A stretch of DNA of 64,000 nucleotides, taken from positions 93,979-157,978 of the forward strand of contig JAFZUV010000020.1 in the NCBI GenBank assembly GCA_017618135.1, written 5' to 3'. A model generated the notes under the pieces. That model was not told the DNA's origin. It made no database searches and worked only from the letters and a program-made list of their open reading frames with translations. The translations under genes were made by a program, and so were the position numbers. Each line of letters opens with the position of its first letter. The stretch's first letter is position 1. Below are positions 43,419 to 51,563 of this stretch, piece after piece. This stretch comes from Clostridia bacterium (lineage in GTDB: Bacteria; Bacillota; Clostridia; Oscillospirales; Acutalibacteraceae).

Positions 43419-44897
43419 ATGGCTAATAGCAGTATCTATGAGGACATTGCCGCAAGAACCGGCGGAGATATTTATATTGGTATTGTCGGTCCCGTGAGGT
43501 CAGGAAAATCAACTTTCATCAAACAGTTTATGGATAAACTCGTAATGCCAAATATTGACGAAGAATATTCAAAAGAACGCGCAAACGACGAGTTGCCTCA
43601 GGCATCCTCCGGTAGAACAATTATGACGACCGAGCCAAAATTCATTCCCGAAAAAGGCGTTAAAATAAGTATTGATAATACAGCCTCAATGAATGTGCGA
43701 CTTATAGATTGTGTGGGTTATATTGTACCGAGCGCATTGGGTTACATAGAAAACGATCAGCCGCGTATGGTTAAAACCCCCTGGTATGAAGAACCGATAC
43801 CATTTGATATGGCGGCGGAAATCGGCACTAAAAAAGTCATTATCGAGCATTCAACAATAGGGCTTGTTATAACTACCGACGGTTCAATTAGCGACATTCC
43901 GCGTGAAGAATATCAGGATGCGGAAAAAAGAGTTATTGATGAGCTAAAGAGCATAAACAAGCCCTTTGTGGTACTATATAACTGTCTTGAACCGGAAAAC
44001 GATGAAGTAAAGGCGGCAGCTGACGAGTTATCGGATATGTATGGCGTTCCGGTGATACCGGTGAGCTGTCTCACGCTCAGCGACGATGATATAAGGAATA
44101 TACTTTCCCGTATTCTTTATGAATTCCCCATAAAGGAAATCAATCTCGATTTTCCTAAATGGATCAATTCATTATCTGCGGATCATTGGCTTAAGCTTAA
44201 GCTGCTTAATGATATTAAATCCGCCTCAAACGGAATTGTCAGAATATGTGATGTAAATAAATTCAACAGTCAATTCAGTGATGATGAAATATCTGACGGC
44301 GCAAGTATCGAATCAATTGATTTGGGTCAGGGCAGTGCGGATATTTCACTTGAAATGAATTCCTCACTATTCTACAGAGTTTTGACAGAAACAACCGGTA
44401 TCAGTATATCCGATGAGCAAGATTTGTTGGATAACATTATCGATTTATCCAGAATCAAAAATCAATATATGCGTGTAAAAGATGCGCTTGACGAGGTAGA
44501 AGCTACCGGTTACGGTATTGTAATGCCGACTATTGAAGAGCTTTCGCTTGAAGAACCGGAAATAGTTAAACAGGGTGGAAGATATGGAGTAAGACTTAAA
44601 GCGTCCGCGCCTTCAATACATCTAATGAAAGCGAATATTACTACTGAGGTAAGCCCTATTGTGGGGAGCGAAAAGCAATCGGAAGACCTAATTATGTATT
44701 TGCTCAGTGAATTTGAAGAGGATCCGATTAAAATTTGGGATTCGAATATTTTCGGTAAATCATTGCACGAGCTTGTAAACGAGGGACTACATACCAAGCT
44801 TGCCCGAATGCCTGCCGATGCGCGTATGCGTGTTCAAGAAACGATTGAGCGTGTAATAAACGAGGGATGTAACGGTCTTGTCTGCATAATCCTGTAA
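43419..44897 (+). CDS. spoIVA: Stage IV sporulation protein A (spore coat morphogen ATPase)
   Basis: A 492-aa TRAFAC-class ATPase that polymerises on the outer forespore membrane as the base of the coat. Walker A is GPVRSGKST at residues 24-32. The N-terminal YEDIAARTGGDIYIGIVGP and C-terminal LARMPADARMRVQETIERVI match SpoIVA closely, including the short C-terminus that binds the membrane. CGGAGG precedes ATG 43419. Only 60 bases separate it from the lacZ palindrome, so its mother-cell promoter must lie there; no clear SigE match could be fixed. Confidence 0.97.
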   Translation: MANSSIYEDIAARTGGDIYIGIVGPVRSGKSTFIKQFMDKLVMPNIDEEYSKERANDELPQASSGRTIMTTEPKFIPEKGVKISIDNTASMNVRLIDCVGYIVPSALGYIENDQPRMVKTPWYEEPIPFDMAAEIGTKKVIIEHSTIGLVITTDGSISDIPREEYQDAEKRVIDELKSINKPFVVLYNCLEPENDEVKAAADELSDMYGVPVIPVSCLTLSDDDIRNILSRILYEFPIKEINLDFPKWINSLSADHWLKLKLLNDIKSASNGIVRICDVNKFNSQFSDDEISDGASIESIDLGQGSADISLEMNSSLFYRVLTETTGISISDEQDLLDNIIDLSRIKNQYMRVKDALDEVEATGYGIVMPTIEELSLEEPEIVKQGGRYGVRLKASAPSIHLMKANITTEVSPIVGSEKQSEDLIMYLLSEFEEDPIKIWDSNIFGKSLHELVNEGLHTKLARMPADARMRVQETIERVINEGCNGLVCIIL

Positions 44898-44900
44898 AAG

Positions 44901-44943
44901 TAACCCTCCTGTGCCTTATCGATATAATGGTACAGGAGGGTTA
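44901..44943 (+). promoter_or_regulatory. Hairpin sequestering the ribosome-binding site of the ZIP gene
   Basis: Perfect 12-bp inverted repeat TAACCCTCCTGT (44901-44912) / ACAGGAGGGTTA (44932-44943) with a 19-base loop. The right arm contains the AGGAGGG ribosome-binding site. There is no T-run, so it does not look like the spoIVA terminator. The arms could also be a DNA operator around the TATAAT in the loop. Confidence 0.6.
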
Positions 44944-44946
44944 AAA

Positions 44947-45747
44947 ATGTCACTGAATATTATTTACGCTTTAATTGCGACATTAGGTACTTGGGGTATT
45001 ACCGCGCTTGGTGCCGCAACTGTTATATTTCTGAAAAAACCGTCACCTAAAATCTTAAATATAATGCTCGGCTTTGCTTCAGGTGTTATGATTGCAGCAT
45101 CATTCTGGTCACTTTTGGAACCGGCAATCGAAAGGGCAGAGGCTTCACTTAAAACACCTGCTTATTTTATTGCAACAATAGGTTTTTTATCCGGTTCGAT
45201 ATTTATGTGGGTTTCAGACAAAATCGTATCAAAAGCCTCGAAAAAAGCAAATAACGGCTTAATGCATGCAAACCGTTTAAATAGAATCGTACTATTGATT
45301 TTATCAATAACGCTTCATAACATACCTGAAGGATTAGCAGTTGGGGTCGCTTTTGGTGCGCTGACTGGTGATAATAAAAATTCAGAATGCCTGATGGGCG
45401 CTATCAGTATAGCCATCGGAATAGGTTTGCAAAATTTCCCCGAAGGCGCCGCGGTATCATTACCACTGAGAAGAGAAGGCATATCACGCTTTAAAAGTTT
45501 TATGATAGGTCAGGCTTCTGGATTTGTTGAGCCGATAGCCGGCGTTATCGGCGCAGTACTTGTTGTAAAAATGGAGGCAATACTGCCGTTTGCACTGTCT
45601 TTTGCGGCTGGCGCTATGATTTTGGTGGCTGTTCACGAATTGATACCGGAATGTCAACAAAATCAAACTGAAAATCCATATGCCGCCACAATGGGTATAG
45701 TTTCGGGCTTTGCAGTAATGATGCTTCTCGATGTTATGTTAGGATAA
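44947..45747 (+). CDS. ZIP family metal transporter
   Basis: A 266-aa membrane protein with about eight helices. The metal-binding signatures of ZIP proteins are present: LHNIPEGLAVGVAFG and QNFPEGAAVSLPLRREG, plus HELIPECQQN in the C-terminal half. It probably imports zinc or a related divalent ion. The start is ATG 44947, with AGGAGGG 5 bases upstream inside a hairpin arm. Confidence 0.9.
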   Translation: MSLNIIYALIATLGTWGITALGAATVIFLKKPSPKILNIMLGFASGVMIAASFWSLLEPAIERAEASLKTPAYFIATIGFLSGSIFMWVSDKIVSKASKKANNGLMHANRLNRIVLLILSITLHNIPEGLAVGVAFGALTGDNKNSECLMGAISIAIGIGLQNFPEGAAVSLPLRREGISRFKSFMIGQASGFVEPIAGVIGAVLVVKMEAILPFALSFAAGAMILVAVHELIPECQQNQTENPYAATMGIVSGFAVMMLLDVMLG

Positions 45748-45748
45748 A

Positions 45749-45776
45749 AAAGTGCTATGGTTTCTCATAGCACTTT
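45749..45776. terminator. Bidirectional terminator between ZIP and CDP-alcohol transferase genes
   Basis: AAAGTGCTATG / CATAGCACTTT, 11-bp perfect stem with a 6-base loop between convergent genes; A/T-rich flanks on both sides. Confidence 0.85.
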
Positions 45777-45780
45777 AAGT

Positions 45781-46329
45781 TTACCGGATTTTCAAAGCGG
45801 ATTTAATATTATCATCGTATTCCTTAGATGAAATGTGAATATATAAATCTTCCGCGGTTGATAAAACGCCCATCATACATACCGAGAAACAAAACGGTAC
45901 AGAAAACGGAGTTACCAGTAAATATGGAATAGCGAATACGAATAAACCGGTAATCTTGTTAAGCCATGTATGGTGCGATGCAAATCGCCTGAATTTTATC
46001 GCGGCAATTATGTAGGATAAAGTTCTCAAAATAAGAATGAGCGCTACAATTATCCAAATGAAATGCGGTAGATTTTTTATGAGGGTAGGCAAAAGCTTTA
46101 TAAGGCTTACGGTGTAGAATAATAAATCAGCGATACTGTCAAGTTTTGCGCCAAATGCGCTTGTGAGATTCATTTTTCTTGCAATATAACCGTCAAACAA
46201 TTCAGTAATACCGGTTGCGGTATAAACCATAAAAAAAGGCGGTTTAAGTGGCGCTAAAAACAGTATGCACAGTGTTCCGAAAAATCTGAGCAAAGTTATA
46301 ATATTCGGTAAATTCTTTTTATAACACAA
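45781..46329 (-). CDS. CDP-alcohol phosphatidyltransferase family protein
   Basis: A 182-aa membrane enzyme with five or six helices. The active-site motif is seen as FDGYIARKMNLTSAFGAKLD then SIADL (DGxxAR...G...D...D); the first Asp of the usual D-x-x-D-G is replaced by Glu-Leu-Phe. Members join a CDP-activated lipid to an alcohol such as glycerol-3-phosphate. The start appears to be TTG 46329, with a stop just upstream in frame and AAGGGATAGG as a loose site. It is the last core gene before the mobile element. Confidence 0.82.
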   Translation of the reverse strand: MCYKKNLPNIITLLRFFGTLCILFLAPLKPPFFMVYTATGITELFDGYIARKMNLTSAFGAKLDSIADLLFYTVSLIKLLPTLIKNLPHFIWIIVALILILRTLSYIIAAIKFRRFASHHTWLNKITGLFVFAIPYLLVTPFSVPFCFSVCMMGVLSTAEDLYIHISSKEYDDNIKSALKIR

Positions 46330-46534
46330 GCGTACCTATCCCTTCTTTAAGTTTTCAGTAGCCGTTCAGTCCAAAGGCTTCATCGTCGGGATTTTCGTCG
46401 GAAGCAAAACACAACTCTTCAAAAATCCTCAAAGCCCTTTATTTAAGCGGCTTTTCAGCCTTGTACCATTACATAAGTTTTCGTAAGTCTGCATAAAACA
46501 TGTTCCGATTGGCTTAACATGTGGCTTATGCGGC
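46330..46534. other. Junction between core genome and integrative element (candidate attachment region)
   Basis: This 205-base gap lies between the CDP-alcohol transferase start and the integrase stop, where one attachment end of a Tn916-type element would be expected. It holds short repeats such as two ACATGT at about 46498 and 46518, and CTTATGCGG followed by CTTACGCA, which could be integrase arm sites. No tRNA gene and no matching second att copy were found. Confidence 0.35.
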
Positions 46535-47797
46535 TTACGCACCCAGGAAAGATGATGTGCCGTCTTGTTCTTTTTTGAAATACGAATCAAGACCAGCAAA
46601 TTCACTTTTCCGAAGGTCTTTTGTAACATCGGCATATATGCCGAGCGTGGTTGAAACATCGGCATGGCCTAACGCATCTTGGACAACTTTGATGTTCACT
46701 CCCGCCTCGATCATTCTTGTTGTGAACGTGTGCCGTAAACTGTGGCAGCTGAAATGCGGAAGCAATACCTTCGCGTTTTCGTCACGGTTCAGTTGCTCGT
46801 CGTTGCAGTCGCGAATGATCCTGCGGATCGCTTTGTTCAGCGTTCCCTGGTGCTGGGTTTCGCCGAAACGGTTGACGAAAATAAAATCCGTGTACCCTTC
46901 AATCGAAACGTTGCACTTGATTCCCGCTTCTTCCTGATAGGCTCGTTCTTCCAAAAAGGCTTCTTTCACAAAGCCCAGCATCGGCACCTTCCGTTCTCCG
47001 GCTTTGGTCTTCGGCGTATGGATGTTGAAGTGACATCCGTCCTTCGGTCCGTGGTCGTAATAGACGAGGGTGTGGTTGACGTCGATCATACCGTCGTCGA
47101 GATCGATATCACACCAACGAAGTCCCGTCGCCTCGCCGACGCGAAGCCCGGTCCCGACCATCACGGCGAATACCGGATACCAATGCCGGTACTGAGGCGT
47201 CCGTTTCAGATAATCAAGGAAAAGCTCCTGCTCCTTGACTGTCAGCGCACGCCGCTTTTCAGTTTGAAAGCAATGTGATTGCTTCAACTCTTTCATAACC
47301 CGATCCGAAGGATTGGTGCGAATGTAACAGTCGTCAACCGCCAAATCAAACACTTGATGTAATACGGTATGGATCCCGTCCAACGTGGACGCCTGAAGAC
47401 CTCTTTCATCCACCAAGGTATTGTAAAACCGCTTGACATCCGTTTTTTTAATTTGCGAGATTCTGAGTTTGCCGAATTTAGGACGAACAAAGAGATTATA
47501 CATATACTTATAGTTTTGAAAAGTATTGTCTTTTAGCCCGCGTTTAACTTGACACCACAAATCAAAAAGTTCGTTAATAGTGGTATTTCTCTTTTCAGTT
47601 TTGATTCCGTCGGAAATATCACGCTCAACTTCCTTTTCTTTTTCGCGTAGTTCCTCAAGAGTTTTTGCGTAAATCACATGGCGTTTTCCATAGAAATCCG
47701 TCCACCGATAATCGTAAGTGCCGTTTGGACGCTGCCATTCGCCTTGTTTGAGAACAATCCTGTTTTTATCTTTGCGCTTTTGCGCTTGTCCTGCCAT
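46535..47797 (-). CDS. int: Tn916-type tyrosine integrase
   Basis: A 420-aa recombinase that inserts and excises the element. It has an N-terminal arm-binding domain (NRIVLKQGEWQRPNGTYDYR), a SAM-like core-binding domain (INELFDLWCQVKRGLKDNTF), and a catalytic domain with Arg in GTGLRVGEATGLRW, His-xx-Arg in CHSLRHTFTTRM, His in LGHADVSTT and Tyr in LGIYADV. AAGGAG is upstream of ATG 47797. It is the element's outermost gene and points at the core genome, as is usual. The excisionase is just upstream. Confidence 0.95.
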   Translation of the reverse strand: MAGQAQKRKDKNRIVLKQGEWQRPNGTYDYRWTDFYGKRHVIYAKTLEELREKEKEVERDISDGIKTEKRNTTINELFDLWCQVKRGLKDNTFQNYKYMYNLFVRPKFGKLRISQIKKTDVKRFYNTLVDERGLQASTLDGIHTVLHQVFDLAVDDCYIRTNPSDRVMKELKQSHCFQTEKRRALTVKEQELFLDYLKRTPQYRHWYPVFAVMVGTGLRVGEATGLRWCDIDLDDGMIDVNHTLVYYDHGPKDGCHFNIHTPKTKAGERKVPMLGFVKEAFLEERAYQEEAGIKCNVSIEGYTDFIFVNRFGETQHQGTLNKAIRRIIRDCNDEQLNRDENAKVLLPHFSCHSLRHTFTTRMIEAGVNIKVVQDALGHADVSTTLGIYADVTKDLRKSEFAGLDSYFKKEQDGTSSFLGA

Positions 47798-47842
47798 TGA
47801 TACTCCTTTCCGGTATCGGCAAGGGCGATGTTCTTTATAAAA

Positions 47843-47871
47843 ATTATACCATAAACAACGCCCTTTTGCAA
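47843..47871 (-). promoter_or_regulatory. Integrase promoter, -10 flanked by an inverted repeat
   Basis: On the minus strand, TTGCAA (47871-47866) and TATAAT (47848-47843) are 17 bases apart. AAGGGCG at 47821-47827 and CGCCCTT at 47859-47865 form an inverted repeat around the -10, a possible operator or transcript hairpin. Confidence 0.65.
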
Positions 47872-47890
47872 CACCTAAATGTGAATTCAG

Positions 47891-48088
47891 TCAGATGGAA
47901 TAAGCCTTTTCAAGGTATTCATCAAACTTCTTTCGCTTAATTAAACGTTTCGATCCGACCCACAAAACAAACTCACATTTTTCACTGTTTGTAAGTTGAC
48001 GGATCTTATGGATACCGACACCGGAATAAGCCGCTGCTTCTTCGAGCGTCAGATTGCTTTTCTCCCATATGGGGATTTCTTGTTTCAC
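47891..48088 (-). CDS. xis: Excisionase, Tn916 Xis type
   Basis: A 65-aa winged-helix DNA-binding protein (LTLEEAAAYSGVGIHKIRQL ... GSKRLIKRKKFDEYLEKA), the usual form of Tn916-family excisionases, which bend DNA and steer the integrase to excision. The start is GTG 48088, with GGAGG about 10 bases upstream. A 28-codon reading frame ends on the GTGA of this start and might couple translation. It lies 93 bases upstream of int. Confidence 0.88.
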   Translation of the reverse strand: MKQEIPIWEKSNLTLEEAAAYSGVGIHKIRQLTNSEKCEFVLWVGSKRLIKRKKFDEYLEKAYSI

Positions 48089-48211
48089 GAGGCACCGCCT
48101 CCTTTGTTTATATTACCTCCTTTCCCGTCGGAGGCAGACGTAAGTTCTAAACATTTAGATTTCTCCTTCATAATTGTGAATGTATAATATTGGTTGGACG
48201 GACTGACCGAT

Positions 48212-49072
48212 TTACACCTCTTTTTTCCTCCTCTCAAAACAACAAATCGGTTTATCAAGGTTCGGGTCAAAAATATAGGTGCGTTTTTGCTTGCTTAAAT
48301 CTTTCATAGTCGTCAGATAAACCTTAACATCGTTCATAATCAGAATGTCTCTTCTTTTTCTGACCCAGCTTTCAATTTGGGGAAGTAGTTTGGTTTTGGC
48401 ATCATACCTGTTTTTTGCAACGATATTTATATTTCTCGTAATTGCTTTTAAGCGATCACATTTATCGTTGAAATCGCCTTGGTTATGATTGCCGCATTCA
48501 ACCTCAAAAAACTGCACTGTTCCGTTTTTTCGTCCGATAACATCCGGAATTATCTGACGATCATCAAAAAGCTTGATACAGTTTTCTTTTCTTTCGATTG
48601 TCACATTGGCATATCCGAGTTTTTCGAGAATAGATTTTACATCCTTGATCATATATCCATGTAAAATGCTACCGTGATTTGCCATAATTCTTTCATGCTC
48701 TGCTTTTGCGGGGTTCTTTTTGAATTTTTCCATATAGGCAATCGTGCCAATAGTAGTAAGAACCAAAATATTGAATATTCTGTAACCGGTATTGATTTCC
48801 ACGGATTTGAACATATTGGTGTTGACCAATTTCTTCACAACCCTCCATATACTGGTATAATTGTAAAAATAGCAGTCCTCACGGATTAGTCTTGTGCTAA
48901 CGGTTTCGATGGCTTCCTTTTCTTCGGAAATACCTTCGGAAACAATGATACGAAATGTTTTCCAATCCAAATCAACAAACCCACCCACAAGATCGCTGAT
49001 TTTCAGACTGACAAACGGATCATCTCCGTCATTGTACTGGGGTCTTTTAAATTCTCTGAAATCATAATCCAC
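48212..49072 (-). CDS. Winged-helix plus PD-(D/E)xK-like protein, replication-relaxation/MobC-like
   Basis: A 286-aa protein not assigned with certainty. Residues about 35-90 look like a winged helix (STRLIREDCYFYNYTSIWRV). The C-terminal half contains IIPDVIGRKNGTVQFFEVEC followed by KCDRL, a layout like the PD...ExE...K core of restriction-endonuclease-fold domains and of plasmid replication-relaxation proteins. The start is GTG 49072, 8 bases after AAGGAGG, overlapping the upstream stop by 11 bases. It forms a translational unit with the two genes upstream and may act in mobilisation or DNA processing of the element. Confidence 0.5.
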   Translation of the reverse strand: MDYDFREFKRPQYNDGDDPFVSLKISDLVGGFVDLDWKTFRIIVSEGISEEKEAIETVSTRLIREDCYFYNYTSIWRVVKKLVNTNMFKSVEINTGYRIFNILVLTTIGTIAYMEKFKKNPAKAEHERIMANHGSILHGYMIKDVKSILEKLGYANVTIERKENCIKLFDDRQIIPDVIGRKNGTVQFFEVECGNHNQGDFNDKCDRLKAITRNINIVAKNRYDAKTKLLPQIESWVRKRRDILIMNDVKVYLTTMKDLSKQKRTYIFDPNLDKPICCFERRKKEV

Positions 49073-49721
49073 AGATTTTTCCTCCTTGTTTTTTATTATC
49101 AAATTTTTTAGGGACAGTTATTGTTACATCGGTATTTGATTGGCCGAATACCGAGTTAAAAGCATCATCTATAATTTTTTCATAACCGAGATGCAAGAGT
49201 GCAGAATTTGCGTGTAAATTATCCTGTGCGGCACAACACCCAAGGATAGCACAAAAGAGCGTTTTTATTGCCAATTCGTAACTGTCACACAGTTTTCTGT
49301 GCTTATCTTGAACACCAAAATAGTCGGTTTCTTTTTCCTTAATTTTTGCCTTAAAGCCGTTTATGATATCACACACATTTTTAACACATATTTCAGTCGC
49401 TTTCCGATTCATCTCTCTGTTTGCCTGAATATGCTTTCGAATAATACAGTTAATTTTTTCGGTTGCAAATCCTTTTTTCATCTTTTTGACGAAATTGATG
49501 GCAGCAGGGTCGGTAAGATCAATACGCCCGTTGATTTCCTTGACTTCTTTTGAGTACGAAAAATCGCAAGGGATATTTGCAATCGCTCCTTTGCTTTCTG
49601 CAATCAGAATTTCGTTCACAAATCCGTTGAATGAACGCGGCGGCAGTGCATTTTTCCAGCGGATAATGTCTTCATTGTCTTTCGGGACAACTAAATGAAT
49701 TGATTTTTTATTTTTTGTCAT
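49062..49721 (-). CDS. Mobile-element protein, paralogue A of a tandem pair
   Basis: A 219-aa protein of unknown function. Its N-terminal region (IHLVVPKDNEDIIRWKNALP then PRSFNGFVNEIL) aligns with that of the next gene upstream, so the two are diverged tandem paralogues. The short beta strand plus helices pattern would fit a ribbon-helix-helix-like DNA-binding unit, but this is only a guess. Start ATG 49721 has GGAGTG upstream. Confidence 0.55.
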   Translation of the reverse strand: MTKNKKSIHLVVPKDNEDIIRWKNALPPRSFNGFVNEILIAESKGAIANIPCDFSYSKEVKEINGRIDLTDPAAINFVKKMKKGFATEKINCIIRKHIQANREMNRKATEICVKNVCDIINGFKAKIKEKETDYFGVQDKHRKLCDSYELAIKTLFCAILGCCAAQDNLHANSALLHLGYEKIIDDAFNSVFGQSNTDVTITVPKKFDNKKQGGKICGL

Positions 49722-49726
49722 CGTAT

Positions 49727-50251
49727 TCACTCCCAATATTTTTCATCCATAGCCAGTAATAACATAAGGTCATTTTTTCTATTGAACACATTTGCCAGAT
49801 TGTCAAGGGTTGCACGATACGCTTTCAGTATCTGCTTGTTTTGCTCCGCCGTATTTGCGTATCTTTTACGGATTTCATCCAATGATTTTTCTGCATCAAG
49901 GAGCAGTCGTCTTGTTTCCTCTGTATCAATCATACAAGCCGCGATATCTTGCCTGTTTTTCCATAAAAACCTTTTTATGTCGTTCTTTATGCCGGTTGTA
50001 AACGGTTCGCCGGATGACCTATACCTGTCCCTGCACTTCTTCTCAAGTTCGGCAGGGAGTTCAACTTTCGTGTGCATTGTCGGCGCATACACATCAATTT
50101 CAAATCTCATCGGGTTATCAGGGATATCGCCTCTAACGGCATGCCATAAAATTCTGTTGACGGTTTCATTAAACTTTCCATAGGGCAGATAGTTTTTAAA
50201 TGCAATAATGTCAGCGTCATTTTCTGCCACGAGGATTACATGATGCTTCAT
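49727..50251 (-). CDS. Mobile-element protein, paralogue B of a tandem pair
   Basis: A 174-aa protein sharing with its neighbour the pattern HVILVAENDADIIAFKNYLP then GKFNETVNRIL. The C-terminal 70 residues are predicted helical and charged (LLLDAEKSLDEIRKRYANTA), likely a coiled coil. ATG 50251 has CTGGAGG upstream; the stop lies 5 bases before the next start. First gene of the three-gene minus-strand unit. Function unknown. Confidence 0.55.
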   Translation of the reverse strand: MKHHVILVAENDADIIAFKNYLPYGKFNETVNRILWHAVRGDIPDNPMRFEIDVYAPTMHTKVELPAELEKKCRDRYRSSGEPFTTGIKNDIKRFLWKNRQDIAACMIDTEETRRLLLDAEKSLDEIRKRYANTAEQNKQILKAYRATLDNLANVFNRKNDLMLLLAMDEKYWE

Positions 50252-50280
50252 AGTCTTTTACCTCCAGTTGATTTTAATTT

Positions 50281-50660
50281 GCAGGACCTTTTAGTCCAGT
50301 TTCAAGAAAACATTAAGGACAGGTTTTTGTAAACGATTCCTCTTTTTACTTCTGTAACGAAAACTTTTTAACCCCGGCAGCATAGGTATTAAAAGATTTT
50401 CGTTCAGAAAATGCCCTCATTTTATTGTTTTCTCGATAAATTATTACGGGACCCTAAATGTGAGTTTCAAGAAAACATTAAGTGTTTTCGGCGTTTTCAT
50501 AAAAGTTTAGGGACATTATTTATCACATCCAAGTGTCCCGCAGTGAGTGATACTGTTCTGCCCGGCTCAGAAAAATATCTTCTGTACGAAGATGCGACGG
50601 ATCATTTTCATACAGTTTCAATATGCAGGACCTTATTTATGAGTTTCAAGAAAACAATAA
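50281..50660. repeat. Dispersed repeat R1, three direct copies (50281-50320, 50446-50483, 50625-50660)
   Basis: Each copy is about 36-40 bases, built as (G)GGACC, an AT-rich stretch, then the core AGTTTCAAGAAAACAWTAA, which is nearly invariant. A fourth, inverted copy lies at 52764-52799. They sit in non-coding DNA between 50252 and 50815, where I see no convincing gene. Confidence 0.75.
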
Positions 50661-50767
50661 AAATTTTTTGGTTGAGAAAATAAAAACAGACCCATCTCAC
50701 TACGAAAACGGATCCGTTAATATTTATATTGCACTTAAAATTTTTAGGGACACTATTTGTCACATGG
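50506..50767. repeat. Dispersed repeat R2, two copies (50506-50530, 50743-50767)
   Basis: 25-base units TTTAGGGACANTATTTNTCACAT plus two bases. The first can form a stem with GTGTCCC at 50533-50539. Further copies occur at 52695-52719, 54643-54666 and 54679-54702, all within the mobile-element region and all outside genes. Confidence 0.7.
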
Positions 50768-50815
50768 CAAGTTATTCTAATTACCCGAAAAAAGCGAAAA
50801 TATATTTGCTGCTTA

Positions 50816-50844
50816 TTGACTAAAAGGATAATAAATGATATAAT
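50816..50844 (+). promoter_or_regulatory. Promoter of the candidate small RNA
   Basis: TTGACT at 50816-50821 and TATAAT at 50839-50844 with a 17-base spacer; transcription is predicted to start near 50851. Confidence 0.78.
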
Positions 50845-50850
50845 TACTGT

Positions 50851-51061
50851 GCCAAATAATTATAAAATGAATAATGATTGCTTTATGTATAAGCTTAACT
50901 GCATTTGTGGAATGGTGTTTTTATCAATCTTGATAAAAACGCTATGCTCTGAATAATTATGACCTATTCTACAATGTAGTTTAGCAATCATTTTTATAAT
51001 TGTTTGGCGACAGTTGGAGTATGCGTTTTTTGTGCGTCAGCTTCGGCTGGCGCACTTTTTT
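50851..51061 (+). ncRNA. Candidate structured small RNA, about 211 nt
   Basis: The predicted 5' end (50851-50882) pairs with 50983-51008 over 25 bp including one G-U, broken only by a 6-base bulge, closing the molecule. Inside, 50912-50927 pairs with 50930-50945 as a 16-bp hairpin with two G-U pairs. A terminator with a TTCG tetraloop follows at 51032-51061. A 29-codon frame (50867-50956, four cysteines) overlaps the left arm but has no ribosome-binding site. No known RNA family is recognised. The pairing is directly visible; expression is inferred from the promoter and terminator. Confidence 0.6.
51032..51061 (+). terminator. Rho-independent terminator with UUCG tetraloop
   Basis: GTGCGTCAGC TTCG GCTGGCGCAC followed by six T. 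It ends the candidate small RNA and lies 95 bases before the next gene. Confidence 0.9.
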
Positions 51062-51156
51062 ATGCCAAAAATACACAAATGTGCAAATTTTGACACACAT
51101 AAGAATATAAAATAAAACTGCCAATATTTGTTTCGGAATAAAACAGGGGGGTATTT

Positions 51157-51561
51157 ATGAAACTGATTTTTTGTGTTGATAAAAAGAATGGCATTATGTT
51201 TTTCGGAAAGCGTCAAAGCCAGGACAGTGTTTTGCGAAAATGGATAATTGCTCATACCGCTGATAGCAAATTGTGGATGAGTAATTATTCAGCGGAGCAA
51301 TTTTCCGATTTATCCGGCTATATTGCAGATGACGATTACAATGCAAAGGCGGGCAAGGACGATTATTGTTTTGTAGAAAATAATAATTACAATCTTGAAA
51401 ATGTTAATGAAATAATAATCTGCCGATGGAAACGACAATATCCGGCAGATTTGTTTTTTAATATTGACCTAAAAGCAAATGGTTTTAGAAATGTCCGTAG
51501 CGAAGATATTGTTGGATCTTCACACGACAAAATCACAATAGAGATCTATAAGAGAGGTTAA
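51157..51561 (+). CDS. Small protein paired with a nuclease lipoprotein
   Basis: A 134-aa cytoplasmic protein starting with MKLIFCVDKKNGIMFFGKRQ; no signal peptide or membrane segment. The start follows GGGGGG at 51147-51152. It ends 2 bases before the nuclease gene, so the two are cotranscribed. A role in protecting against or regulating the nuclease is plausible from pairing alone. A weak promoter (TTGACA 51090-51095, TAAAAC 51113-51118) precedes it. Confidence 0.65.
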   Translation: MKLIFCVDKKNGIMFFGKRQSQDSVLRKWIIAHTADSKLWMSNYSAEQFSDLSGYIADDDYNAKAGKDDYCFVENNNYNLENVNEIIICRWKRQYPADLFFNIDLKANGFRNVRSEDIVGSSHDKITIEIYKRG

Positions 51562-51563
51562 TT

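Noticed and set aside
46429-47278. Opposite-strand frames within the integrase gene (for example 46521-46937 and 46742-47278)
   Set aside because: They are antisense to a well-conserved integrase and have no family resemblance.
48085-48270. Short minus-strand frame upstream of xis
   Set aside because: It lies in the xis leader; at most a 28-codon leader peptide ending on the xis GTG. No protein similarity, so not annotated as a gene.
50411-50956. Plus-strand reading frames of 66-90 codons in the repeat-rich gap (starting 50411, 50623 and 50729)
   Set aside because: They run through the R1 and R2 repeats and the small-RNA promoter, lack ribosome-binding sites and resemble no protein; treated as non-coding.
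50867-50956. 29-codon frame with four cysteines inside the candidate small RNA
   Set aside because: No ribosome-binding site, and its sequence is constrained by the pairing arms; kept only as an alternative explanation.
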